A stretch of DNA of 64,000 nt. It comes from an uncultured Desulfobacteraceae bacterium. Lineage in GTDB: Bacteria > Desulfobacterota > Desulfobacteria > Desulfobacterales > Desulfatirhabdiaceae. Of this stretch, positions 55,158-63,144 are shown in pieces. The position numbers and the translations under genes are program-made. Positions within the stretch are counted from its first letter, which is position 1; each line of letters opens with the position of its first letter. The notes below the pieces were generated by a model. That model did no database searches. It was given only the letters and a program-made list of their open reading frames with translations, and was not told where the DNA came from. The stretch spans positions 62,001 to 126,000 of the forward strand of contig CAJBLH010000217.1 of the NCBI GenBank assembly GCA_903953895.1, given 5' to 3'.

Positions 55158-55268
55158 GCTATAAAATAGGTTCATGATATGATCTATCCGAAATCACGGG
55201 TTGCAGACAGAAAAAGACTTTATTGCGAACCGGCATTGGAATATATATAATAAAGGAGAGATTTTAAG

Positions 55269-56888
55269 ATGACAAACATGAAGTTAAGCACCAAATTGAT
55301 CGGTGGATTTTTGATCGTGGCGGTTATCTCTGGCCTCATCGGCGGTGTGGGATTTTGGTCCATTAATGTGGCGACCACCGCCCAGCATCAAGCTGCTGAA
55401 ATATTTCTGCCGAGTATTTATGGATTGGGAATTATCAACGAAGGCCAGACAGCCATCGCACTGGCGGAAAGAACCCTTTGTTTTGAACATGACCCTGAAA
55501 TTGTCAAACGCCAATATGTCAACCTGGATGCCGCATGGAAACGCATTAATGAAGGCTGGAAGATGTATGAACCACTGCCCCAGTCTCCAAACGAAGCGAT
55601 TGTATGGAAAAAACTTGTTCAGGAATGGGACGGATGGAAAAAATCGCATCAGGAAATTCTTTCGCTGGTTCAAAAAGGTGACATGGAGGCTGCCAGAGCT
55701 TTAAATTTTGGAAAAACCCGAGACCTTTTTCAGAAAAACGCCAAGCTGATCGACGACATCATCGACATCAACACCAAAAACTCCAAAGAAACTGATGAGA
55801 CTTTCATCAAAACCGCAGGAAATATCAAACTGGCTTTTGGACTTTTGATCGTCATCGGCGTTGCTGTTTCGGTTTTTCTGGGAATCTATCTTTCGCTTTC
55901 GATCACCCGTTCACTGAATCGTGTCATCGGCGGACTGACAGAAGCCTCTGAACAGGTATCGTCGGCAGCCGCAGAGGTTTCCTCTGCATCCCAGTCCCTG
56001 GCCGAAGGCGCATCAGAGCAGGCGGCATCCGTGGAAGAGACGTCGTCCTCTCTGGAAGAGATGTCCTCCATGACCCGACAGAACGCCAGCAACGCCGGTC
56101 AGGCGGACGTCCTCATGAAACAGGCCAACCAGGTGGTCAACAAAGCCAATGCATCCATGGTGCAACTGACCGCATCCATGCAGGAAATCACAAAAGCCAG
56201 CGAGGAAACATCTAAAATCATCCGTACCATCGATGAAATCGCGTTTCAGACCAATCTTCTGGCCCTGAATGCGGCCGTGGAAGCTGCCAGAGCCGGGGAA
56301 GCCGGCGCCGGATTTGCGGTTGTGGCCGACGAGGTCCGAAATCTGGCCATGCGCGCCGCTGATGCCGCCAAAAACACGGCGGCATTGATTGAAGGAACTG
56401 TTACAAAAATTTCGGATGGTACCATACTGGTCAAATCCACCAACGCCGCCTTTACGGAAGTGGCCGGTAACGTCGGCAAAGTGGGCGAGCTGATCGGAGA
56501 GATCGCGGCAGCTTCCCAGGAGCAGGCCCAGGGGATCGAGCAGGTAAACATTGCGGTAACGGAAATGGATAAGGTCACTCAGCAGAATGCCGCCACAGCC
56601 GAACAATCGGCCGCTTCCTCCGAAGAGATGAACGCCCAAGCCGAAGAGTTGAAAAGTTTTGTCGCCGATCTGGCGGGCATTGTGGGCGGAACCGCCGCCG
56701 TGTCGGCCGGCAGGCTTCGATCCCCCAACCCGATGAGACCTGCCGGACAGACCCGACAGGCGCCCCGGAAAGCACTGGCCGTCGTCAGGAAACCCGCCAA
56801 GGGGAAAACCCTGACGCGCCACCGGTCTAAAGAGGTCAATCCCAACGACATTATTCCCATGGATGAGGATGACTTCAAAGATTTTTAA
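55269..56888 (+). CDS. Methyl-accepting chemotaxis protein with 4HB-type sensor
   Basis: 539 residues (AAAGGAGAG upstream of the ATG). TM1 is at about 8-32, the periplasmic four-helix-bundle sensor at about 33-185, and TM2 at about 188-210. The signalling domain carries the canonical [18 protein letters not shown], then [20 protein letters not shown]. The tail [17 protein letters not shown] is similar to that of the preceding MCP. It is followed after about 25 bp by the soluble receptor-like gene. Confidence 0.92.
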   Translation: MTNMKLSTKLIGGFLIVAVISGLIGGVGFWSINVATTAQHQAAEIFLPSIYGLGIINEGQTAIALAERTLCFEHDPEIVKRQYVNLDAAWKRINEGWKMYEPLPQSPNEAIVWKKLVQEWDGWKKSHQEILSLVQKGDMEAARALNFGKTRDLFQKNAKLIDDIIDINTKNSKETDETFIKTAGNIKLAFGLLIVIGVAVSVFLGIYLSLSITRSLNRVIGGLTEASEQVSSAAAEVSSASQSLAEGASEQAASVEETSSSLEEMSSMTRQNASNAGQADVLMKQANQVVNKANASMVQLTASMQEITKASEETSKIIRTIDEIAFQTNLLALNAAVEAARAGEAGAGFAVVADEVRNLAMRAADAAKNTAALIEGTVTKISDGTILVKSTNAAFTEVAGNVGKVGELIGEIAAASQEQAQGIEQVNIAVTEMDKVTQQNAATAEQSAASSEEMNAQAEELKSFVADLAGIVGGTAAVSAGRLRSPNPMRPAGQTRQAPRKALAVVRKPAKGKTLTRHRSKEVNPNDIIPMDEDDFKDF

Positions 56889-56913
56889 CCTGAAACGCCA
56901 ATACCGAACGAAG

Positions 56914-59031
56914 ATGGGATATTCATCGACCATGATCATTTCCGCTCTTAAAAACTGGAATAACCGCACCAACGCCGCTTCTTCGCCGTCATGGCGGGAC
57001 CGACTGCTGGGCGCCAACCAAATTTTGCACGAAATGGCCGCAAGCACGGAAGGTGAATTTATCCAGCTCGGGGAGAAACTTCAGGAATTTTATTTTCGTA
57101 CTAAAGGACTGTCCGAACTCTCTTCCCAGGTGGCTAAATGTTTGTCCGGCGAAGAATTGAAGCAGAATATGGACGGGCTCCAGACCGTATTCGATCAGGT
57201 TCAGGAGCAAGATGAGCTGTCCGGAAAAGGCATCGCCGTTCTTACTTCCCTGCTAAGCCGCTTTGAAACCATCATCGGCCGGCTAAGCCGGTTCGATCAT
57301 ACCATCCGCAATCTGAATGTGCTGTGCAATTTCATCAAAATCGAAAGCGCCCGGTTGGGAAGCCGGGATACGGGCTTTAACGCCCTCGGAGAGCAGGTCC
57401 GAAAGCTTGCCGGCGATATCACCACAAAATCAGCCGAACTGCTGCATCACTCGCAGAATATAGCGGAGATGATCCGTCAGGGGCTGCAACGAATGTCGGA
57501 TTTTGGAGAAAAACAACAGGGTCAGGCCCGTTTGATCCTGGATCAGGCGGTTCAAAACCTGGCGGACATGACCCGGCACCACCAGAGTTCATCTGTAACG
57601 CTGGCCGAGATCGCCACCCGCTGGAAGCGTATTTCACAAAGCATCGGTGAAGTGGTGGCGTCCATGCAGTTTCATGATATCACCCGCCAGCGTCTGGAAC
57701 ATGTCCGCGATGCGCTGCGGGATGTGGGAGAAAAAATCGGTCCGGCTGATTTGGCTGAAACCGCTGAAAACACTATTAAACTCCGGCTTCTTTTTCAAAA
57801 GCGTATCGAGAGCAATCCCCAGACCCTTTCCAGACTGGCCGAAGCCATCGTTCCCTGCCAGGTGCAATCCGTTCAATTGAAGGATGCGAACACGGATATG
57901 TTTTCCGCTGTGGGCCGGATCATCGACAACCTGAAACGGATTGCTTCCGAAGTAACCGTTATGGCCGGAGAAATGAAAATGCTGGCCGGCGGTGGCGGCC
58001 AGAAGGAAGAATCGTTTCTATCGGAACTCGAAAAAAAATTGTCTTCGCTGGCCGATGCTCTTACCAGTTATGGAGAGATCAACCGGCAGTGGTCTGCTTC
58101 CATGGAAGTGATCACCGCCAAAGCCGGGAATATGACCGTCTTTATCCATGAGATTGACAAGATCGGGATTCAGATGCGGATGGTCTCGCTAAACGCCAGT
58201 ATCCATGCGGCCCATCTCGGACAGGAGGGTGCTGCACTGGGCATTCTGGCCGAATCGATCAGCCGGTTATCAAACGAAACTTCTCGGGAAATCGACGCCA
58301 TTTCCGATGGCCTCAGAGCTGTCATGGCGGAAGCCGGAGCCTTTGACTTCCACCGAACAGCACTGCCTGAAGAAATCTCGTCAACCGATCGCGCCCACCG
58401 AGCCCGACAGAGTCAAGAAATCGAATTGTCGGCGCAGATCGAAAAAATGATCGCCCCGCTTCAGCAAATGGATCAAAATGTTTCCGACCTTCTGAATCGC
58501 ATCGACCATGATGCCCAAGCCCTGACCCAAAGCATCGATACAACAATCCAGGGCATTACCGTACATAAAAAAATAAGCGCGGAAATTCATAAAGTCATCA
58601 CCGAGCTGGAATCCATGGTCGCAAAAATGCACGCCCTGTGCCCTGCCCCCGCCGGGCACAGCACAGGAAAAGAGTTGGCGGACATGGCCGATCGGTATAC
58701 GATGGAAAGGGAACGCGAGATTCATCATGCCATTGCCGGAACCGCCGCTGTCCTCACCGCAGCAGCCGCTGTTCCGGAAATGACGGCCCTGGATCAGGCA
58801 CCGGAAACCTCGACAGACAATATCGAATTTTTTGATGATTTTCTGTTTGCCGATACGGCAGCGCCGGAAACCGCACAGACCGATGGCAAGACTTCCCCGC
58901 CTGAACCGGAAGCTCAGGAAATCCTGACTGAAACGACATCGCTGGAAGCCCATGCGGAGGCTGAACCCACGGAAACTCAGCCGGAAGCACAAGCCGACGA
59001 AGATCTCGGAGATAACGTAGAGTTATTTTAA
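56914..59031 (+). CDS. Soluble receptor-like chemotaxis protein with CheZ-like motif
   Basis: About 705 residues with no membrane segment. ATG 56914 is preferred over an upstream ATG inside the previous gene; 56932 is possible. It is coiled-coil rich throughout. Around residue 250-262, SMQFHDITRQRLEHV resembles the CheZ catalytic FQDLTGQ motif (Asp and Gln retained). Around 415-455, IGIQMRMVSLNASIHAAHLG, then QEGAALGILAESISRLS, aligns with an MCP hairpin tip, but the conserved Glu and Arg of NAAVEAAR are both His. The C-terminal about 100 residues are acidic and Pro/Glu/Thr-rich. Probably a divergent signalling scaffold or phosphatase for this chemosensory pathway. Confidence 0.65.
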   Translation: MGYSSTMIISALKNWNNRTNAASSPSWRDRLLGANQILHEMAASTEGEFIQLGEKLQEFYFRTKGLSELSSQVAKCLSGEELKQNMDGLQTVFDQVQEQDELSGKGIAVLTSLLSRFETIIGRLSRFDHTIRNLNVLCNFIKIESARLGSRDTGFNALGEQVRKLAGDITTKSAELLHHSQNIAEMIRQGLQRMSDFGEKQQGQARLILDQAVQNLADMTRHHQSSSVTLAEIATRWKRISQSIGEVVASMQFHDITRQRLEHVRDALRDVGEKIGPADLAETAENTIKLRLLFQKRIESNPQTLSRLAEAIVPCQVQSVQLKDANTDMFSAVGRIIDNLKRIASEVTVMAGEMKMLAGGGGQKEESFLSELEKKLSSLADALTSYGEINRQWSASMEVITAKAGNMTVFIHEIDKIGIQMRMVSLNASIHAAHLGQEGAALGILAESISRLSNETSREIDAISDGLRAVMAEAGAFDFHRTALPEEISSTDRAHRARQSQEIELSAQIEKMIAPLQQMDQNVSDLLNRIDHDAQALTQSIDTTIQGITVHKKISAEIHKVITELESMVAKMHALCPAPAGHSTGKELADMADRYTMEREREIHHAIAGTAAVLTAAAAVPEMTALDQAPETSTDNIEFFDDFLFADTAAPETAQTDGKTSPPEPEAQEILTETTSLEAHAEAEPTETQPEAQADEDLGDNVELF

Positions 59032-59038
59032 AAGAGGT

Positions 59039-59395
59039 ATGAATATGAATCCATTTGAAATTATAGAATCACCCGATCAAATCCACCTGCAGGTCAGCGG
59101 CGACATCTCCGTTCAGAACGCTCAGGCCTGTCTGGAAATCCTGCGGGTTTTCCAGCGCAGCGAAAAACCTCTGCTGCTCGATCTGAACGGTGTCACCTCC
59201 GCAGATATATCCTTTCTGCAGTTGATCTGCTCGCTTCACCGCACCTGCCTGAAGGCCGGCCAGAACCTGACGATATCGGGAAACATGCCGGATACCCTCA
59301 AAACAATTCTGGAAACAGCCGGCTATAGAAGGCCGAAAGCCTGCTCACAGGGTGGAGATAACCCCTGCCTGTGGTCATGGAGGGATGAATCATGA
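59039..59395 (+). CDS. STAS-domain protein
   Basis: 118 residues (59045 is an alternative ATG). Anti-sigma-factor-antagonist fold: QIHLQVSGDISVQNAQACLE, LLLDLNGVTSADISFLQLIC, AGQNLTISGNM. The Ser of ADISFL is at the phosphorylated position of SpoIIAA-type proteins. Its stop overlaps the cheY start (ATGA). In this operon it may be a phospho-regulated adaptor for the CheA pathway. Confidence 0.8.
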   Translation: MNMNPFEIIESPDQIHLQVSGDISVQNAQACLEILRVFQRSEKPLLLDLNGVTSADISFLQLICSLHRTCLKAGQNLTISGNMPDTLKTILETAGYRRPKACSQGGDNPCLWSWRDES

Positions 59396-59757
59396 GCAAA
59401 GTGATCATGACCGTTGATGATTCCGCCAGCGTCCGCCAGATGGTCAGTTTCACCTTAAAGGATGCGGGCTATGATGTTGTCGAAGCCGTGGACGGCCAGG
59501 ATGCTTTAAGCAAAGTCAACGGCCAGGCCCTGAACATGGTCATCACCGACCTGAACATGCCGAATATGGACGGTATCGGACTGATCAAGGCGCTGCGGGC
59601 CCTGCCCGAGTGCAAATTCATCCCCATCGTCATGCTGACAACGGAATCGCAGGCGGAAAAAAAGATGGAAGGAAAAGAGGCGGGCGCCACTGGCTGGATC
59701 GTCAAACCCTTTAAACCGGAACAACTCATTGCGGTTGTAAAGAAGGTACTCGGATGA
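59392..59757 (+). CDS. cheY: Chemotaxis response regulator CheY
   Basis: 121 residues, a single receiver domain. Acidic pocket D9/D10, phospho-acceptor D53 (ITDLNMPNMDG), T83 (MLTTES) and K105 (VKPFKP) are all present. The start overlaps the STAS stop, and the stop overlaps the cheA start, so translation is tightly coupled. It would accept phosphate from CheA and act on the flagellar motor or another target. Confidence 0.93.
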   Translation: MSKVIMTVDDSASVRQMVSFTLKDAGYDVVEAVDGQDALSKVNGQALNMVITDLNMPNMDGIGLIKALRALPECKFIPIVMLTTESQAEKKMEGKEAGATGWIVKPFKPEQLIAVVKKVLG

Positions 59758-61880
59758 TGGATAACCACAGGGAAGCTTTCAAGGAAGAAGCGCACGAGCT
59801 GCTCACCGAGCTGGAAACCGCGCTGCTGGAACTGGAAAGAACGCCTGACGATGATGAAATTATCGGGCGGGTGTTCCGTGCCATGCATACCATCAAAGGC
59901 TCCGGCGCGATGTTCGGATTCGACAGGGTTGCTGCCTTCACCCATGATGTGGAAACGGTTTACGATCGGGTCCGCACGGGAAAAATTTCCGTTACCAAGC
60001 CTCTGATCGACCTGACGCTGTCTGCCTGTGATGAAATTCTGAAAATGATCGATGACACGGGGGAGGGCGAAGCCGAAGACGCCGTCATCACGGAGGCGAT
60101 CACCAAATCCTTCCGGAACATGCTGACAGCTCCCGAAATTTCTTCCGACACCGACATCGATACCGCACCATCCGCCATGGCGACGTCCAACGAACCGCCG
60201 GTGAACCGGAACGAAATCACCTACCGCATCCGGTTTCGTCCGGAACCCGCCATTTTCGCTACCGGAACCAATCCCACCCTGCTGCTCAACGAACTTCGGG
60301 ACCTGGGCCCCTGCGATATCCTGGCCAATACAGACAGCATCCCTTTTCTGAGCGATGTAGACCCCGAACTCTGTTATACGGGCTGGGATATCATTTTAAC
60401 CACGACCCGCGATGAAAACGCCATTCGGGATGTGTTCATTTTTGTGGAAGATTCCTGCGACCTGCATATCGATGTGATCGATGAAGGCCGCATGATCGAT
60501 TCAGAGTCGGATTACAAAAAACTGGGTGAAATCCTGGTCGAGCGGGGCGATCTGGATGCCGACAAGCTGAAAGCGGTGCTGGACGGGCAGAAACGGATCG
60601 GGTCCCTGCTGGTGGACTCCGGCATCGTCAGCGATGATCAGGTGCAGGCGGCACTGGCCGAACAGCAGCATATCCGGGAAAAACGCCAGAAGCGCCAGAT
60701 TCTTGAAACCACTGCCAGTATCCGCGTGCCTGCGGAAAGACTCGATAATCTGGTCAATATGGTCGGAGAACTGGTGACCGTGCAATCGCGCCTCAGCCAG
60801 CTTTCCGCCCGGTTCAACGACCTGTCGCTGATTCAGGTGGCGGAAGAAGTGGAACGCCTGACCGCAGAACTTCGCGACAATACGATGAGTATCCGGATGC
60901 TTCCCATCGGCGCCACGTTCAGCCGGTTCGAGCGCCTGGTCCGGGATCTTTCGATGGATCTGGGCAAAGAGATCACCCTGATTACCGAGGGCGCTGAAAC
61001 CGAACTCGACAAAACCGTGATCGAAAAATTGAATGATCCGCTCATCCACCTGATCCGAAACAGCATCGACCACGGCATTGAAAAACCGGAGGTCAGAATG
61101 GCGGCCGGCAAACCGGCGCAGGGGACGGTGAATCTGTCGGCAGAGCATTCCGGCGCCAGTGTGTTTATCCGCATCAGCGATGACGGGGCCGGACTCGATC
61201 CCGAGGTCATCCGCGCCAAGGCTGTGGAAAAAGGGCTGATTGCATCCGATGCCATGCTGACCGAAAAAGAAATTTATTCCCTGACCTTGATGCCGGGATT
61301 TTCTACGGCAACAACCATTACCAATGTTTCGGGCCGCGGTGTGGGGATGGATGTGGTAAAAAAGAGCATCGACGCCCTGCAGGGTTCCATCGAAATGGTC
61401 AGTAAAAAAGGTGTGGGAACAACGATCACCCTGAAACTGCCCTTGACCATGGCCATTATCGACGGCCTGCTGGTTCAGATCGAAGACGTTCTCTACATCA
61501 TGCCCCTGGCCGCCATTGAGGAATGTGTGGAACTGACCCGTGAGGATGTCGCCCACGCTCACGGAAAACATATGGCCAGCATCCGGGGGGAAATCGTGCC
61601 CTACATCCGGCTTCGGGAAATGTTCGCCCACGGCGGCGCCACACCGGAAATCGAGCAAATCGTCACCGCCAGAATCGACGGCAACCGGGTGGGGTTTGTG
61701 GTGGATCAGGTGGTCGGCCAGCATCAGACTGTGATCAAATCGATGAGCCGGATGTACCGGGATATCGAGCATATATCCGGCGCTACAATTCTGGGAGACG
61801 GCAATGTGGCACTGATCCTTGATCTATGCAAACTGGCCCAACAAGCTGAAATTTTAGAAAAACAGGCAAATCAGGAGTAG
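59754..61880 (+). CDS. cheA: Chemotaxis histidine kinase CheA with tandem MshEN-like repeat
   Basis: 708 residues. The Hpt domain has His45 (AMHTIKGSGAMFGFD). A P2-like region follows at about 155-250. Then two adjacent 24-residue repeats at 256-279 and 281-304 (KLGEILVERG..., RIGSLLVDSG..., each ending L-x2-Q) resemble the MshEN c-di-GMP motif. Dimerisation P3 (RVPAERLDNLVNMVGELVTV), N-box NDPLIHLIRNSIDHG, G1 DDGAGLD and G2 GRGVGMDVV are intact, and a P5 CheW-like domain closes the protein. It autophosphorylates under receptor control. Overlaps cheY by 4 bp. Confidence 0.93.
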   Translation: MMDNHREAFKEEAHELLTELETALLELERTPDDDEIIGRVFRAMHTIKGSGAMFGFDRVAAFTHDVETVYDRVRTGKISVTKPLIDLTLSACDEILKMIDDTGEGEAEDAVITEAITKSFRNMLTAPEISSDTDIDTAPSAMATSNEPPVNRNEITYRIRFRPEPAIFATGTNPTLLLNELRDLGPCDILANTDSIPFLSDVDPELCYTGWDIILTTTRDENAIRDVFIFVEDSCDLHIDVIDEGRMIDSESDYKKLGEILVERGDLDADKLKAVLDGQKRIGSLLVDSGIVSDDQVQAALAEQQHIREKRQKRQILETTASIRVPAERLDNLVNMVGELVTVQSRLSQLSARFNDLSLIQVAEEVERLTAELRDNTMSIRMLPIGATFSRFERLVRDLSMDLGKEITLITEGAETELDKTVIEKLNDPLIHLIRNSIDHGIEKPEVRMAAGKPAQGTVNLSAEHSGASVFIRISDDGAGLDPEVIRAKAVEKGLIASDAMLTEKEIYSLTLMPGFSTATTITNVSGRGVGMDVVKKSIDALQGSIEMVSKKGVGTTITLKLPLTMAIIDGLLVQIEDVLYIMPLAAIEECVELTREDVAHAHGKHMASIRGEIVPYIRLREMFAHGGATPEIEQIVTARIDGNRVGFVVDQVVGQHQTVIKSMSRMYRDIEHISGATILGDGNVALILDLCKLAQQAEILEKQANQE

Positions 61881-61893
61881 GAATACCGAGCAG

Positions 61894-62502
61894 ATGAGAA
61901 TCACTCCGATTGTAGGGAAGAACAGAGTTTACAGTTCCAATGTGTATATGGTGATGGGGGAATGGAAACGCATCGAAGACATGAATACGCTGGTGGATGT
62001 GGGTAATGACCCGTCAATCATCGACATCATTGCAAAAATGCATGCCGGCGTCGGAAAAAACAAGGTTGAGCAAGTTGTTATCACTCACGATCATTCCGAT
62101 CATTCGGGGATTCTTCCGTTGATCAAGGCGGCGTTTCACCCCAAAGTCTATGCCTTTTCCCCGTTCATGGAATGCGTGGATCACATCCTGCAAGACGGCG
62201 ATACCCTCCGCATGGGCGACCGGGATTTCGAAGTGCTTCACACCCCCGGTCACTCCAGCGATTCCATCTGCCTGTATAACGAGGATCACGGAGACTTGTT
62301 CGTCGGCGATACGCCGGTCATTATCCGTTCTGTGGACGGTGCATACGAGGAAGCATTTTATCAGGCCATGCTCAGAATTTGCAGAAGACAGATCAAAACC
62401 ATTTATTTTGGCCACGGAGAGCCCCAGTTTCACCGTGCGCAGGAAACGCTTCTGCATTCACTGCAGAACGTTCGCAACAGCATCAGACATAAAAAGGACT
62501 AG
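61894..62502 (+). CDS. Metallo-beta-lactamase-fold protein in the chemosensory operon
   Basis: 202 residues. Canonical dinuclear metal ligands: H65, H67, D69 and H70 (THDHSDHSG), His116/His120 (LHTPGHSS), D139 (VGDTP) and H174 (FGHGEP). It is a minimal MBL domain without extra modules. It lies 13 bp downstream of cheA and 2 bp before the CheR-like gene, so it is co-transcribed. MBL-fold oxygen/iron sensors coupled to chemotaxis are known in spirochaetes, but the H-x-H-x-D-H motif here is the common hydrolase type. Substrate or ligand unknown. Confidence 0.8.
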   Translation: MRITPIVGKNRVYSSNVYMVMGEWKRIEDMNTLVDVGNDPSIIDIIAKMHAGVGKNKVEQVVITHDHSDHSGILPLIKAAFHPKVYAFSPFMECVDHILQDGDTLRMGDRDFEVLHTPGHSSDSICLYNEDHGDLFVGDTPVIIRSVDGAYEEAFYQAMLRICRRQIKTIYFGHGEPQFHRAQETLLHSLQNVRNSIRHKKD

Positions 62503-62504
62503 CC

Positions 62505-63107
62505 ATGGCGTTTACATTTTTTTTCAGAGACCTTCCGGTTATCGAGCATGCCGTGGAGCATGCGGTTCATTTTGGCAGCGGCAGAATGCGCTTCAAGGTA
62601 TGGGATGCCGGATCGGCCATGGGACAGGAAACCTACACCATCGCCATTGTTCTGGCCGAAAAGATGGGAAAATTCGCATTCAAAAATCTTCGGCTGAATG
62701 CTACGGATTACGACAGCGCCAATAATTTCGGCGATATCGTCAAAAATGCCGTTTACCATTACGACGAACTCAAACGCATGCCGCCGGAGTTTTTTGCCAA
62801 ATATTTCGAACCCGCAGACAAACCCGATCACTTCCGGGTGGCGGAAATCCTGAGAAATCAGGTGACGTTTGAATATCACGATCTGCTTTCGTACAAACCC
62901 ATCGGCATGGATTACTGCCTGATTGTCTGCAAAAATGTGCTGCTGCATTTTCAGCATGACCAGCGGGTCGAAGTAATCAAGATGTTTCACAAGGCCCTGC
63001 TGCCCGGCGGATTTTTAACCACCGAGCATACGCAGAAACTGCCGTCCGAAGTCAGCCACCTTTTCGAACAGGTGGTTCCCAACTCACAGTTGTTCAGAAA
63101 GTTATAA
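62505..63107 (+). CDS. CheR-type methyltransferase, catalytic domain only
   Basis: 200 residues. FTFFFRDLPVIEHAVEHAV corresponds to the CheR TxFFRD segment, KVWDAGSAMGQETYTIA to the SAM-binding motif (WSAGCSTGEEPYS in standard CheR), and NVLLHFQHDQRVEVIKMFHK to the later conserved region. The N-terminal helical domain that normally docks on receptors is missing, so the protein is about 75 residues shorter than usual CheR. It would methylate receptor glutamates; substrate recognition must differ. Confidence 0.8.
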   Translation: MAFTFFFRDLPVIEHAVEHAVHFGSGRMRFKVWDAGSAMGQETYTIAIVLAEKMGKFAFKNLRLNATDYDSANNFGDIVKNAVYHYDELKRMPPEFFAKYFEPADKPDHFRVAEILRNQVTFEYHDLLSYKPIGMDYCLIVCKNVLLHFQHDQRVEVIKMFHKALLPGGFLTTEHTQKLPSEVSHLFEQVVPNSQLFRKL

Positions 63108-63144
63108 TTATTGCTATCTTATCAACCCAAAGGAGGAAAAGAGT

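Noticed and set aside
60501-61772. 423-residue open frame antisense to cheA
   Set aside because: Composition (H, F, D, G-rich) is typical of an antisense shadow, and cheA is fully supported by motifs.
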